From Bin87 sp965204685 (GTDB taxonomy: Bacteria; Chloroflexota; Dehalococcoidia; Lucifugimonadales; UBA3495): a stretch of DNA of 64,000 nucleotides. The notes under the pieces are model-generated. The model was not told where the DNA came from. It did not search any database and saw nothing but the letters and a program-made list of their open reading frames with translations. The stretch lies in assembly GCA_965204685.1 (NCBI GenBank), contig OZ242004.1, positions 4,211,040-4,275,039 of the forward strand. The letters are read 5' to 3'. Positions 42,827-52,068 of the stretch are shown piece by piece. Both the position numbers and the translations under genes were made by a program. Position 1 is the stretch's first letter. Every line of letters begins with the position of its first letter.

Positions 42827-44172
42827 CTTAGAGGGGTAGGTAAAGGCTGAAATTGCCTTGAAATTGGCTCCGGAATCAACTTAGGAAGGCGCATCGGCTT
42901 CCGGCATTCTGGTGTTCTTCACACGCCCAGATGCAGGAGACTCCCGATGCGCCTTCCCAGAGAAACTTATCAGATTCAGCAGACTATTGAAACGCATTTA
43001 CCTCACCTCTCTCAGCCACAATTGACCGGACTGGTGCTGTGGGTTTGTGGAGCGATCCTCGCCGGCAGCGCCTGTCAGAACGCCGTCGCCTCTGCCCTCT
43101 CTCCCTGGCACAAGTGGAACAACCTGCGCCAGTATCTCCGTGAATGGCTCTACGACGGCGGCGACCGGAAAAGCCCCTGCCAGACCCAGCTGGACGTAAA
43201 TCTCTGCTTCGCGCCCCTGCTCCGATGGGTGCTCGCCTGGTGGCATTCCGAACGTCTTGCCCTGGCCATTGACCCCACACTCAAGGGCGACCAGACCACC
43301 GCCATCGTCATCAGCGTGGTCTATCGCAGTTGCGCCATCCCCGTGGCCTGGAGCATCCACCGCGCCACCCAGAAAGGCTCCTGGATGGACCCCACGGTGG
43401 AACTGCTCAGGGAACTGGCCCCAGCGGTTCCAAAGGGAATGACCGTAATCGTCCTCTGCGACCGGGGCATATCCAGCCCCAAGCTGTGGAAACAAATACG
43501 CGCCCAGGGCTGGCACCCCTGTATGCGCTACCGGAAGAACATCACCTTCTGCGCCGACGGCGGCAAGCGATTGCCCGCCCAGCATTTCGTCCCCGTCCCC
43601 GACACGGCCTGGGTCGGTCGCGGCACCGCCTTCGGTCCCCCTACCGCCCAGCGCCGTTGCACCCTGCTGGCCGTCTGGTACGCCGAGCAGGAGGAACCCT
43701 GGATCATCCTCACCGACCTGCCGCCCGATAAGGTGGGACCCAGTTGGTACGCCCTGCGCTTCTGGATCGAGCTGGGCTTCAAGGCCCTCAAGAGCCTGGG
43801 CTGGAAGTGGGACAAGACCAGGAGAACCGACCCCACCCGCATCTCCCGACACTGGCTGGTGCTTTCGGTGGCTACCCTGCTGGCCCTGGGCTACGGCACC
43901 AGGGTGGAGGACGCCAATGACCGCGGCCTTGCCCCAGGCAACCTGCGGGCGCCGCCCAAAGCGCTGGCTTCCGATCACCGGGACCCACGTACTCGTCCCG
44001 CGCGCACCGTCAGCGTGATCCGCTACGGCATTGACTGGCTGCGCCGGTTGATGCTCAAAGGACGGCTCTGGAGCCGGGTCTGGCTGCTGCCCGAACCGTG
44101 GCCGGAACCCAAAAAAGGCTTGGCGGTCACCCATCATGCGCCCCCGTAACAGGCCTTACCTACCCCTCTAAG
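42827..44172 (+). mobile_element. Complete IS4-family insertion sequence
   Basis: Perfect 17-bp inverted ends CTTAGAGGGGTAGGTAA (42827) and the reverse at 44156-44172, with a 10-bp duplication GGCCTACCCC on both sides (42817-42826 and 44173-44182). One intact transposase. It is the freshest-looking element in the window. Confidence 0.93.
42947..44149 (+). CDS. IS4-family transposase
   Basis: A 400-residue DDE transposase: 'LALAIDPTLKGDQTTAIV' (Asp), 'TVIVLCDRGISSPKLW' (Asp) and 'SWYALRFWIELGFKALKSLG' with the Y-x2-R-x3-E-x6-K signature that defines the IS4 family. Intact from ATG at 42947. It should move the element by cut-and-paste with 9-12 bp target duplications, and the 10-bp duplication fits. 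Confidence 0.93.
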   Translation: MRLPRETYQIQQTIETHLPHLSQPQLTGLVLWVCGAILAGSACQNAVASALSPWHKWNNLRQYLREWLYDGGDRKSPCQTQLDVNLCFAPLLRWVLAWWHSERLALAIDPTLKGDQTTAIVISVVYRSCAIPVAWSIHRATQKGSWMDPTVELLRELAPAVPKGMTVIVLCDRGISSPKLWKQIRAQGWHPCMRYRKNITFCADGGKRLPAQHFVPVPDTAWVGRGTAFGPPTAQRRCTLLAVWYAEQEEPWIILTDLPPDKVGPSWYALRFWIELGFKALKSLGWKWDKTRRTDPTRISRHWLVLSVATLLALGYGTRVEDANDRGLAPGNLRAPPKALASDHRDPRTRPARTVSVIRYGIDWLRRLMLKGRLWSRVWLLPEPWPEPKKGLAVTHHAPP

Positions 44173-44182
44173 GGCCTACCCC

Positions 44183-44486
44183 CCCGCCACGTCGGCAACC
44201 GCGCAACGGCTTGCCGGGCAGGATCTGGGCGGAGACTGAGGCCATAACCCATGCTGTTGACCACCCCGCCCGTCGCTGGCTTGCCAACCGCAACCTGTGG
44301 CGACCTGAGGTGGAAGCGCCCGCTCCGCTCCGCTGGCTGCCGGCATCGCGCACCCGTCCCGGGCCACACACCGGAGCGGGGTCGCTGGTGGCGCTGCTGG
44401 CGAACCCCACCACCTGGGCCGAGGCTTGGCCACGTCTGCCGGACCCGCAAGCGGTGGAGATCATCGCCGTAGACCTAAACCAAAGC
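44183..44486 (+). pseudogene. Primase relic, TOPRIM-like part
   Basis: Continues the gene interrupted by IS4. 'RIWAETEAITHAVDHPARRWLANRNLWRPEV', split, then 'LRWLPASRTRPGPHTGAGSLVALL' and 'PDPQAVEIIAVDLNQ' match the middle of primase/TOPRIM-type proteins of plasmids and phages. It ends where IS630 begins at 44476. Confidence 0.65.
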
Positions 44487-45708
44487 CACGGTGAAACCCG
44501 CATTGGCGTTGGGTAGAATTGTGGGCGATTGAGGCAGCCGGCCGGGAAAGCTGAGGGGGTGTTGGTCATGGCGGAGATGGGAGCGTTGCTGGAGCGATGG
44601 CGGCTGGACGAGGCTGAGGTGCGGCGACGGATGTATCGGGCACCGACGCCTCGGGAACGAGAACGTTGGCACGCCATGTGGCTGCTGGCGCAGGGTTGGA
44701 CAGCGGCGGCGGTGGGGCGTGCGCTGGAACGGGACGCCCACACCATTGGTCAATGGGCCCGGGCCTTTGCGGAAGGCGGTCCGCAGGCGCTGGTTTTTGA
44801 ACAGACTGGAGGTTCCCCCCCGCGCTGGACGTGGAGCAACGGGCCGAACTGAAAGAAGCGGTGCAGGGATTGCCGTCGCAGGTGGGCATCGAGCTATCCA
44901 ACTGGAGCTGGAGGGCGGTACGCCGGTTTGTGGAGGACCGCTTTGGGTTGGCGCTGAGCCGGAGTAGTTGTGTGAACTACCTGCACCGGCTGGGGTTTGT
45001 GCTGAAGCGCCCCAAGAAGCGGTTGCTCAAGGCAGACCCAGCGCGGCGGGAAGCCTTTGTGGCGGAGTATGCCGCCCTTGCTGCTGCGGCCCGACGCAGT
45101 GGGACTAAGATATTTTTCGCTGACGAGGCGCATTTTCAGGCGGACGCAGATCTGCGGGGCAAGTGGGTGTTGAAGGGAGAGCCGGCCCTGGTGGACTCCA
45201 CTAGCCCACGCCGAGGGGAGAAGGTCAGCTACTACTCGGCGGTGTGCCTGGAGACTGGGGAGGTGGAGGTGATGGAACTGGAAGGCAACAGCAACTCTGA
45301 GACGTCGGCCACCTTCCTCCGGCAACTACGAGCGCACCACCCCGAACCGCTGACCGTGATCTGGGACAACTCACCAGCCCATCGGGGCGACGCCTTACGC
45401 ACTTATCTGGCCACGCCCGGCTTGTACCTGCGCTTGGTGAACCTGCCCAGCTACAGTCCGGACTTCAACGCTGACGAACCCATCTGGGGCTGGGTGCGTC
45501 AGGAGGCGACCGCCAATGTGTGCCTGGGAACCCGTGCCGCCGTGCGGGAGCGAGTGGGCACCTTCTTCGCCGATCTACCCCACCGTAGGGACGAAGTCAA
45601 ACGCCGCTGCCGAACTGCGCTACAGGCTCGCGCGGCAGAACTCCTCCGCTCCACCCAAACCGACGCTTCCGGCATGCCAAATGTAGATTTCACTCTGGCT
45701 TCGGTTTA
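44476..45708 (+). mobile_element. IS630-family insertion sequence
   Basis: Imperfect ends TAAACCAAAGCCACGGTGAA (44476) and the inverted TAAACCGAAGCCAGAGTGAA at 45689-45708, with TA at each tip as expected for IS630. Carries a two-frame transposase. A decayed relative is at 51441-51780. Confidence 0.85.
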
Positions 45709-45709
45709 G
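44568..45709 (+). CDS. IS630-family transposase (two frames)
   Basis: The first frame has an HTH ('LLAQGWTAAAVGRALERDAHTIGQW') and ends just after 'ALVFEQTGGSPP'. A C7 run at 44815-44821 allows a minus-one shift into the second frame ('ALDVEQRAELKEAV'), which carries 'KIFFADEAHFQADADLRG' (Asp), 'LTVIWDNSPAHRGDALR' (Asp) and 'YSPDFNADEPIWGWVRQEA' (Glu). Programmed frameshifting at such runs is known in IS630, though a real indel is possible. Second frame reaches its stop just at the right end. Confidence 0.8.
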
Positions 45710-46882
45710 CCGGAAACCACCGGCTGGCACGGCGACTGGTACGTGATTATCGACCAAGACAGCAACGGCAACAAGCACGGCCGGGCCTATCCCGCCGATG
45801 CCAAGTACCAACAGGGCTACATCCCGGCGGCACCGCATGAAACGTGCATCGTGCGCATCAAAGACAACCCCGGCGTGACGCAGCTTTCCTTCCGCGAAGA
45901 CCGGGACCGGACGAGTCATACAACTGCGGTCAGGACTGGAGCGTCGGGCAATCAGGGCGGCGCCGGACCTGAGACGCCGACGCCGACGCCCACCGATCCA
46001 TCCACGTACTCCGTAAGCTCGGCCGCCATGGTGATTGAGGGCGGGAGCGCGGCCTTGACCATAACGCTGAGCGAGGCAGCTCCGGCCGACGGCGTGGCGT
46101 TCACCGTGGCGCCCGGGTACGATGGCGACGCCACCGCAGCGGCGGACGATGTGGGCAGCGTGACCTCCCCGGTGACCGTCCCCAAGGGCGATACCACCCT
46201 GACCATCCCCATCCCCACCGTGGACGACGCGGTGGACGAAGACGATGAGACCTTCACGGTCATCGTGGCCACCACCGCCACTGGCTGGGTGAAAACCGGC
46301 GATGGTGGGGACACAGCGGTGGTGACCATCGTCGACAACGACGCTGCGGGCATAACGATGACCGCGGCCCGGCCGCTGGTGGTATCCGAGGGAGGTTCCG
46401 CGACCTACACGGTGGTCCTGAACAGCCGGCCGACCGCGAACGTCACCGTCACGGCGGCCAGCGACGACATGGGTGCGGCCACGGTGGACCCTGCGTTCCA
46501 CACTTTCTCGCCGTCACAGTGGAACCAGGCGAAGACGTTCACGGTGCGCGGCGTGGCCGATGACGACACCAATGACGAGAGCGTGGTCATCAGCCACCAG
46601 GTGACCCGCGCGGACGCGAAGTACGCGGAGGCTTTGGTGTCCTCGGTGCGCGTAGCGGTGTCTGATACCACGTCGCCGGGCGAGCAGGGTTCGGGCGGTG
46701 GCCAGTCCACCCCGGCGCCTACTCAGGAGCCGGATCCACCCGGGTCTGGCAACTTCTGCCCAAGTGATTATCAGCACGAGCATGATGGTGATAATCACTG
46801 GCACAGTTGGAGCATCAACGAGGCAGACGGACAGTGCCATCATTACGTTGGCCACAGTGGCATCGGCTATCACGAACACTAA
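45710..46882 (+). pseudogene. Calx-beta surface protein, N-terminally truncated
   Basis: The frame is open from the IS630 junction; an ATG at 45743 is not a true start. Two Calx-beta-like domains: 'YSVSSAAMVIEGGSAALTITLSEAAP' and 'ARPLVVSEGGSATYTVVLNSRPTANVT', in pieces, each closing in 'VTIVDND'/'VAVSDTT'. The C-terminus is Cys/His-rich ('CPSDYQHEHDGDNHWHSW', 'GQCHHYVGHSGIGYHEH'). Calx-beta domains bind calcium in adhesion proteins. The N-terminal part, signal peptide included, was lost with the IS630 insertion. Confidence 0.75.
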
Positions 46883-47270
46883 AGCGAGCATCCTGGGCGG
46901 TGAAGCTCCAGTTGATGGTGGAGGCGGGCTGCATTGCGCCGGGTCTCGTGAGCCGAGAGGGCACGCTGCCGGGCATCGGCGTCGGGGTTGCTCTCCTTGA
47001 GACAGGCTCAGCTCAAGACGCTGAATTCAATCTCCGCCATCCCTTCGGCAAGTTCAGGGCAGGATTGAGCCAACTGGCGTGCTTGGGAGTGTGGTGAAAC
47101 TCCAGGCGCTTCACGATGCGGCGGGCTTCGGCGGCGGGAAAGGTCTCATAGAGAGAAGCCATGCGGTGGATGTTCAGAGCCTGCCCCGTATTGGATACGT
47201 GGTTGCCCAGGACCACGCAGGTCGCCGGAGCGTCGGCATAGGCCACATCCACCAGCCACTGCATCTGGCA
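46883..47270 (-). pseudogene. IS630-like transposase relic with micro-insertions
   Basis: Minus strand: 'MQWLVDVAYADAPATCVVLGN', then after an inserted palindrome 'HRMASLYETFPAAEARRIVKRLEFHHTPKHASWLN' in pieces, the C-terminal catalytic part of an IS630-type transposase. A second insertion follows 'ASWLN' (47030-47060), then 'ALSAHETRRNAA'. A different subgroup from the intact IS630 beside it. Confidence 0.75.
47175..47201. repeat. Palindromic micro-insertion in the IS630-like relic
   Basis: CAGAGCCTGCCCCGTATTGG then ATACGTG, reverse-related to 33934-33961 (shared ACGGGGCAGGCTCTG on the other strand). The uninterrupted transposase would read directly from 'VLGN' to 'HRMASLYE'. Confidence 0.6.
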
Positions 47271-47375
47271 GGCGGAGTCCGCAAAGCCTCGGTCGCCGGA
47301 GCCCGGTGTATAATCGGCTCAACCTTCAGATGCAACTGCCGGACAGCCCGCCACGCCAGTCCCCAGAGGTCCGCC

Positions 47376-48080
47376 ATGACCACCGCCGACGCCAAAGTCA
47401 CCAAGTCCCCCGGCCGTTTCCGGCTGCCGGACCCTCCCGAACGCGAACCCGACGACATGACATCCGCCGAGCACCTCAGCGAAACCGGCCTGCACCACCA
47501 CCTGAAGCAGTTCCTGGGCAACCCCGAAGCCACCATCGTATCCGGTGAAAAATACGTCACCGCCCGACGGGGCGCCGAGATGCGGTACCCCGACCTGCTG
47601 GTGGCCTTCAACGTGAACCCAGAGGCATACCGTGATACCAACGCATATATCATCTCGGAACAGGGGAAGCCGCCGGACCTCGTGCTGGAGATAGCATCGG
47701 AGGCCACTGGCCAGATTGACGTCGGTGAGAAGCGGGAGTTCTACCAGGGGCTCTTGATACCGGAGTACTGGAGATTCGACGCCACCGGAGAGTTTTACGG
47801 CGCCAGGCTGGCCGGCGACCGGTTGGTGGACGGCCGGTACGAACCGATAGACATTGCCGAGGTAGCCGGCGGAGTTTTGCAGGGACACAGCGAGATTCTG
47901 AACGTGGGCTGGCGGTGGGAGGATGGCCGGCTGGGTTGCCACGACCCGGCTACGGGGCGGCATATCGCCACCTTCGAGACCGAGCGCGCCCGCGCTGACA
48001 GTGCAGAAGCCGCCCGCACCGCCGCCGAAGCCCGCATCCGAGTGCTGGAAGCGGAACTGCACCGACTGCGTGGTGTCTGA
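47376..48080 (+). CDS. Uma2-family endonuclease-like protein, second copy
   Basis: A 234-residue protein. 'GRFRLPDPPEREPDDM' at the start, 'MRYPDLLVAFNVNPEAYRD' with the Asp and 'PPDLVLEIASEATGQIDVGEKREFY' (Glu, Lys) in pieces make up the PD-(D/E)XK core. The C-terminus is a short Ala/Arg coiled coil. It is a paralogue of 22244-23008, and a C-terminal remnant of a third lies at 61280. ATG at 47376 follows AGAGG; the open frame upstream crosses the transposase relic. Confidence 0.88.
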   Translation: MTTADAKVTKSPGRFRLPDPPEREPDDMTSAEHLSETGLHHHLKQFLGNPEATIVSGEKYVTARRGAEMRYPDLLVAFNVNPEAYRDTNAYIISEQGKPPDLVLEIASEATGQIDVGEKREFYQGLLIPEYWRFDATGEFYGARLAGDRLVDGRYEPIDIAEVAGGVLQGHSEILNVGWRWEDGRLGCHDPATGRHIATFETERARADSAEAARTAAEARIRVLEAELHRLRGV

Positions 48081-48158
48081 CGCGAGGAGAATGCCGGTCT
48101 GTGCTATTCTCTTCTCCGGGTCAATATTCTGAATGAAGCTGAATAGCAACAATCGACC

Positions 48159-50564
48159 ATGAAATGGAGAGTAACGAACATGATGCGCACCGGTTCTATG
48201 TTCCGCAGGCGGTGGCCGGCACTGGCAGCAATAGCAGTGCTGCTGATCGTGGCGCTGACGGCCGGCACCCTGTTCGCGGCCAACGCGCGGCCGCAGCCCG
48301 AACTTCCGGCGTTGGGTGAGCAACAATCGGTCGCCGACGCATCGGACCCCGGCCTTGCTCCCGATCTCCCGTCGGACCCGCCTGCCCCGGAGCGTGTCCC
48401 CACCCAGGCGGAGGACAACGACGAGGAAGAGGCCGACCAGCCCCCGGTTGCCAAGATGCCGCCCCAGTATCCCAACCTCGACTCCAATCTGAACCACCTG
48501 GTTGAGGAGGCTTCGACCGGCGCCCAGCGGGACGCAGGGCAGCAGTCCATCGCCACTGGCGCTGCCCGTGGCGTGGCGGCGGCGGCGGACGAACCCGTGC
48601 TTGTGACTTTCTACATCGAGCCGGATCAGGTCGCCGTCGTACGGCAGTTCCTGGAAGATAACGACGTATTCGTCCGCAACGTGGGCGAGGACTACATTGA
48701 GGCCCACGTCCCGCCGTCCCTGCTGGGCGCCGCCTCCGAACTGCCCGGCGTGCGGCGCGTGGATACCGTCATCCCGCCCCAGCCCCAAAGCCTGGGGGAC
48801 GTGGTCAGCCAGGGGGTCGCGCTGCACCAGGCCGACGCCTGGCACAAGATGGGCTACCGGGGCCAGGGCGTCAAAGTCGGCGTCATCGACGGCGGCTATC
48901 AGGGCTTCAGCCAGATGCGAGGCGGCGAACTGCCCCACAACGTGACGGCCCGGTGCTACTTCGCCGGAGCTAGGGATACAAGCTCCCGCCTAGCGGATTG
49001 CGAGCAAGCGCCTTGCGCAGAAATAGCTTGCACCCACGGCACGGCGGTGGCCGAAACGCTGGTTGACGTCGCCCCGGAAGTCGAACTGTACATCGCGAAC
49101 CCTATAAGCCGCGGCGACCTGCGGGATGCCGCCGACTGGATGGCGCAACAGGGGGTGCAAGTCGTAAATATGTCCATGAGCTGGCTTGTCGATGGCCCGG
49201 GGAACGGTATGTCGCCACGCAGTGACAGCCCTCTCAAGACTGTAGATGCCGCGGTATCCAGCGGCATCACCTGGGTGAACTCCGCCGGCAACTCCGCCCG
49301 GAATACGTGGTATGGCACATTCTCGGATCCGGATGGTGATGGCCGGCATAATTTTACGCCACGAGATGAAGGGAACACTTTCTTCCTGCCTTATGATGCA
49401 ACCTCGCCTCGAAGATCGAGAGTGACTGCCTTTATGAGATGGGATGACAGTTGGGGCGGAGCCGATTGCGATTTGGATTTGGAGTTGTGGAGATCTATAC
49501 CAGGCCCGGATAACGATATACGGATAGTCAGGGACCGTACTATTCAAGATGGCGAAGCCGACGATATTCCTTATGCAGGGTTATGGCTTAGGACCACTGG
49601 TGTTGGTGGCGAAGGAAGGTACTATTTGCTTATACGAAAGCACACTTGCGCCGATGCCCCGGCCTGGATACAGTTGACCGCCTGGATGGCTGACGATTTG
49701 CAACATTATTCCCCGGGGCACCACATCGGCAGCCCGGCCGAGAGCAGTAACTCGGGCATGCTGGCCGTGGCCGCAACGCATTGGTGGGATACCGAGTACA
49801 TCGCGGACTACAGCTCCCGGGGCCCTGCCCTCGACGGCCGACCCAAGCCGGACATCACCGGAGTCGCCTGCGCATGGTCAGCAACGCGGGCCCGGTCCCG
49901 TCCCGGCTCCTCGTGCCCCTTTGGCGGAACCAGCCAGGCTTCTCCCCACGTGGCCGGCATGGCCGCCCTGGTAAAGCAACGGTTCCCCGACTACACCCCG
50001 GAACAGGTGGCCGACTACCTGCAGCAGAACGCGACCGAACGCGGGACGGCCGGCGAGGACAACGTATGGGGACACGGTTTTGCAACCCTGCCGGCGTCGC
50101 AACGTCCAGGGCCGGTGCCCAAGCCGCCCACTGGGGCGCTTAGGCCCACCGCGAACATCGCCGTGCGCGCCGGCGCCAACTCCGGCGAGTTCATCATATC
50201 CTGGGACGTCGTACCGGCAGCGACCCACTACCGCATCGGCTACGTCAACATGGAGGTGGACTACCACCTGGCCAAGGCCAGTTGCACGGAGGAATGGATT
50301 GAGGCTTTCGTCTATATTGACGTGAACGCGCGGAACATTCCGGTCAGCAACGGGCGCGCTGAGTACACCCTCCGGCGTCTGGACCCGGGCGCCCGCCACG
50401 CCTTCACCGTGCTGACCAGCAACAACTTCGTCGATACCGGCGGCGGCGGAAGCGTCAGCAGCGAATTCTTCTGGCCGCCCCAAGGCTCGCGCTGGCAGTT
50501 TTTGCCGGGTCGTAACACCCTGCCGTCGAGCGTCGCTATCCCCCAACTTGATTGTGGTCCCTGA
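48159..50564 (+). CDS. Secreted S8 (subtilisin-like) serine protease
   Basis: An 801-residue protein. Residues 1-41 carry a long signal peptide ('RRRWPALAAIAVLLIVALTAG'). A Pro/acidic linker runs to about 115. The catalytic domain has Asp244 ('GVIDGGYQGF'), His293 ('CTHGTAVAE'), the oxyanion Asn in 'NSAGNSA' and Ser592 ('FGGTSQASPHVAGM'). The gap between His and Ser is enlarged by an insert of lower GC (about 49340-49720). An FN3-like domain ('NSGEFIISWDVVPAATHYRIGYV') closes the protein. It should work outside the cell, degrading protein or maturing surface proteins such as those encoded downstream. ATG at 48159; two later ATGs are possible. Confidence 0.9.
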   Translation: MKWRVTNMMRTGSMFRRRWPALAAIAVLLIVALTAGTLFAANARPQPELPALGEQQSVADASDPGLAPDLPSDPPAPERVPTQAEDNDEEEADQPPVAKMPPQYPNLDSNLNHLVEEASTGAQRDAGQQSIATGAARGVAAAADEPVLVTFYIEPDQVAVVRQFLEDNDVFVRNVGEDYIEAHVPPSLLGAASELPGVRRVDTVIPPQPQSLGDVVSQGVALHQADAWHKMGYRGQGVKVGVIDGGYQGFSQMRGGELPHNVTARCYFAGARDTSSRLADCEQAPCAEIACTHGTAVAETLVDVAPEVELYIANPISRGDLRDAADWMAQQGVQVVNMSMSWLVDGPGNGMSPRSDSPLKTVDAAVSSGITWVNSAGNSARNTWYGTFSDPDGDGRHNFTPRDEGNTFFLPYDATSPRRSRVTAFMRWDDSWGGADCDLDLELWRSIPGPDNDIRIVRDRTIQDGEADDIPYAGLWLRTTGVGGEGRYYLLIRKHTCADAPAWIQLTAWMADDLQHYSPGHHIGSPAESSNSGMLAVAATHWWDTEYIADYSSRGPALDGRPKPDITGVACAWSATRARSRPGSSCPFGGTSQASPHVAGMAALVKQRFPDYTPEQVADYLQQNATERGTAGEDNVWGHGFATLPASQRPGPVPKPPTGALRPTANIAVRAGANSGEFIISWDVVPAATHYRIGYVNMEVDYHLAKASCTEEWIEAFVYIDVNARNIPVSNGRAEYTLRRLDPGARHAFTVLTSNNFVDTGGGGSVSSEFFWPPQGSRWQFLPGRNTLPSSVAIPQLDCGP

Positions 50565-50853
50565 CGCCGCCGACCAAAGCCGTTGTAAAAATGGCTGACT
50601 TGTATCTTGAGGAGGCGCAGAAGAAATGCTGCCGGGATGCGGCAGACTGGTGTTGACCGGGTCACGATAGGCCGTACTAACCGCTATTCGGAATCTGATA
50701 CTCCACGCTGGGCGGAGGTCTCGTCGGGCTCGTTTGACACTTCACCGACCTCTGCCAGCATCGCTGGTCTTACATGGTCTCCACATCCTGACGCCGGGAA
50801 GCTCAAACCCGGCCATTGCTCTAAATTCTGCGCGTCGTTGAAATCGCGGTCGT

Positions 50854-51440
50854 TCAACGTTCCACAATCACCGCACTGCCACTCACGGTCTTGCGTAGCC
50901 GTTTCAGGCTGGCAGCCAGCGCCTTCGGATTCTCAACCTTGTTGCCATTGGAGCAGATGGCCACGGTTCCCGCGCCCACGTCCACGTCCACGCCCACGTC
51001 CACGCCGATGATCGGCCCGTCCTTCACCGGCGGCGGCTCTTGACCGTCCTCGAGCGGCGGTACTCGCCCCAGCCCTCGGCGGCCCGGCCGAAGTCGATGA
51101 TGGCGTACTTGGCCGCGTTCTGGGACAGTTGCCAACCCCCAAGGGGCGATCATGCCCCTGACCTTGTTCCATCGGGGCCGCAGGGTGCGCTCGACCAGCC
51201 ACTCGCCTACGTCCAGCCCCGCCTTGAACTCACCTAACGTCCGGTTGTAGGCGGACCGGGCGTAGCCCGCGTGCTGGCCGAACAGCGTTTCCTGCTTGGG
51301 CGTGGGCTTGAGCGCAATGCGGTGGGCCTTCTCCATAGCCACCACTATGGCGACGACGCCCATCCTCCGTCCCGACCGTAACGTCACCAATTTGACGGCG
51401 GTGCTGCCGACCTCGCCGACCATCGGATAACAACAGATTC
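50854..51440 (-). pseudogene. TnpB relic (IS200/IS605 type)
   Basis: Minus strand: 'VAMEKAHRIALKPTPKQETLFG' then 'HAGYARSAYNRTLGEFKAG' are the N-terminal landmarks of TnpB; 'GPIIGVDVGVDVDVGAGTVAI' near the end is the first RuvC motif. A shift near 51060 breaks the frame, and the rest of RuvC and the zinc finger are missing. It lies directly after the IS630 relic. Confidence 0.7.
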
Positions 51441-51780
51441 CAGCGAGCAGTTGCACGGCTCTCCACAAACGTCGTGGCCCGTCGGCCTTGGTGTGAGCAT
51501 CCCGATCCAGCGCCCGACCTACCGCGGCCGTCGCCGTCCAACCCTGGACCACCAGCCGCATGGCTGCCACCGCTCCCGTTCCCGTGGCGTCGGCGCTTCG
51601 ATACATCCGTCGTCGTACCTCAGCCTCATCCATGCGCCACCGCTCCAGCAGTGGCTCCATCTCCGTCTTCCCCAACTGCAACCCCCGCTCTGATTTCGGT
51701 CGCCGAGCAACCCATCCTCTGCCGACTCTGCCTAACGTCAATGCGGGTTTCACCCTGGCTGCGGTTTAGGCGACCTTAAT
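51441..51780 (-). pseudogene. IS630 5'-end relic
   Basis: 'MEPLLERWRMDEAEVRRRMYR' and 'VVQGWTATAAVGRALDRDAHT' match the start of the intact IS630 transposase at 44568, and the end GGTTTA at 51765-51770 matches its terminal inverted repeat. The catalytic half is gone. Confidence 0.75.
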
Positions 51781-52040
51781 ATATCTTAACCGTAATACAA
51801 CCATGACATCACATCGATTTGATAGTCATGTAATGCCGCCGTAATTTTGCGCGGGTTAGATTTAGATTCGAAGACATCCCGAGCCTGTCGAAGGACCCGC
51901 CCTCCACGGACGGCCTCACCACAAGGAGGTGTGAACCCATATACCTGACCAAAGCCGCCCCACGCCCGCCCGCGGGCAATTCCTACCAGCCCGCGCCACG
52001 CCGGGCCGAGGGCGCAGCCATCTACCCACATTACCCAGAG

Positions 52041-52068
52041 GACAATCTCGAAAGGGAGATTTTGTCAA
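52041..52068 (+). promoter_or_regulatory. Hairpin leader 1 enclosing the Shine-Dalgarno
   Basis: GACAATCTCGAAAGGGAGAT followed by TTTGTCAA and the ATG. AATCTC pairs with GAGATT, and GAC with GTC after a two-base bulge. GGGAG lies in the loop and 3' arm, so folding would hide the ribosome site. The same leader is found at 54785 and 57466. Confidence 0.7.

Noticed and set aside
45743..45745. Start codon of the Calx-beta protein
   Set aside because: The frame is open to the IS630 end, there is no ribosome site or signal peptide, and the domain text begins before it, so the gene is truncated.
47319..48938. A 539-residue minus-strand frame over the Uma2 and subtilase genes
   Set aside because: It is opposite two genes with clear motifs and has shadow-like Gly/Val/Leu composition.
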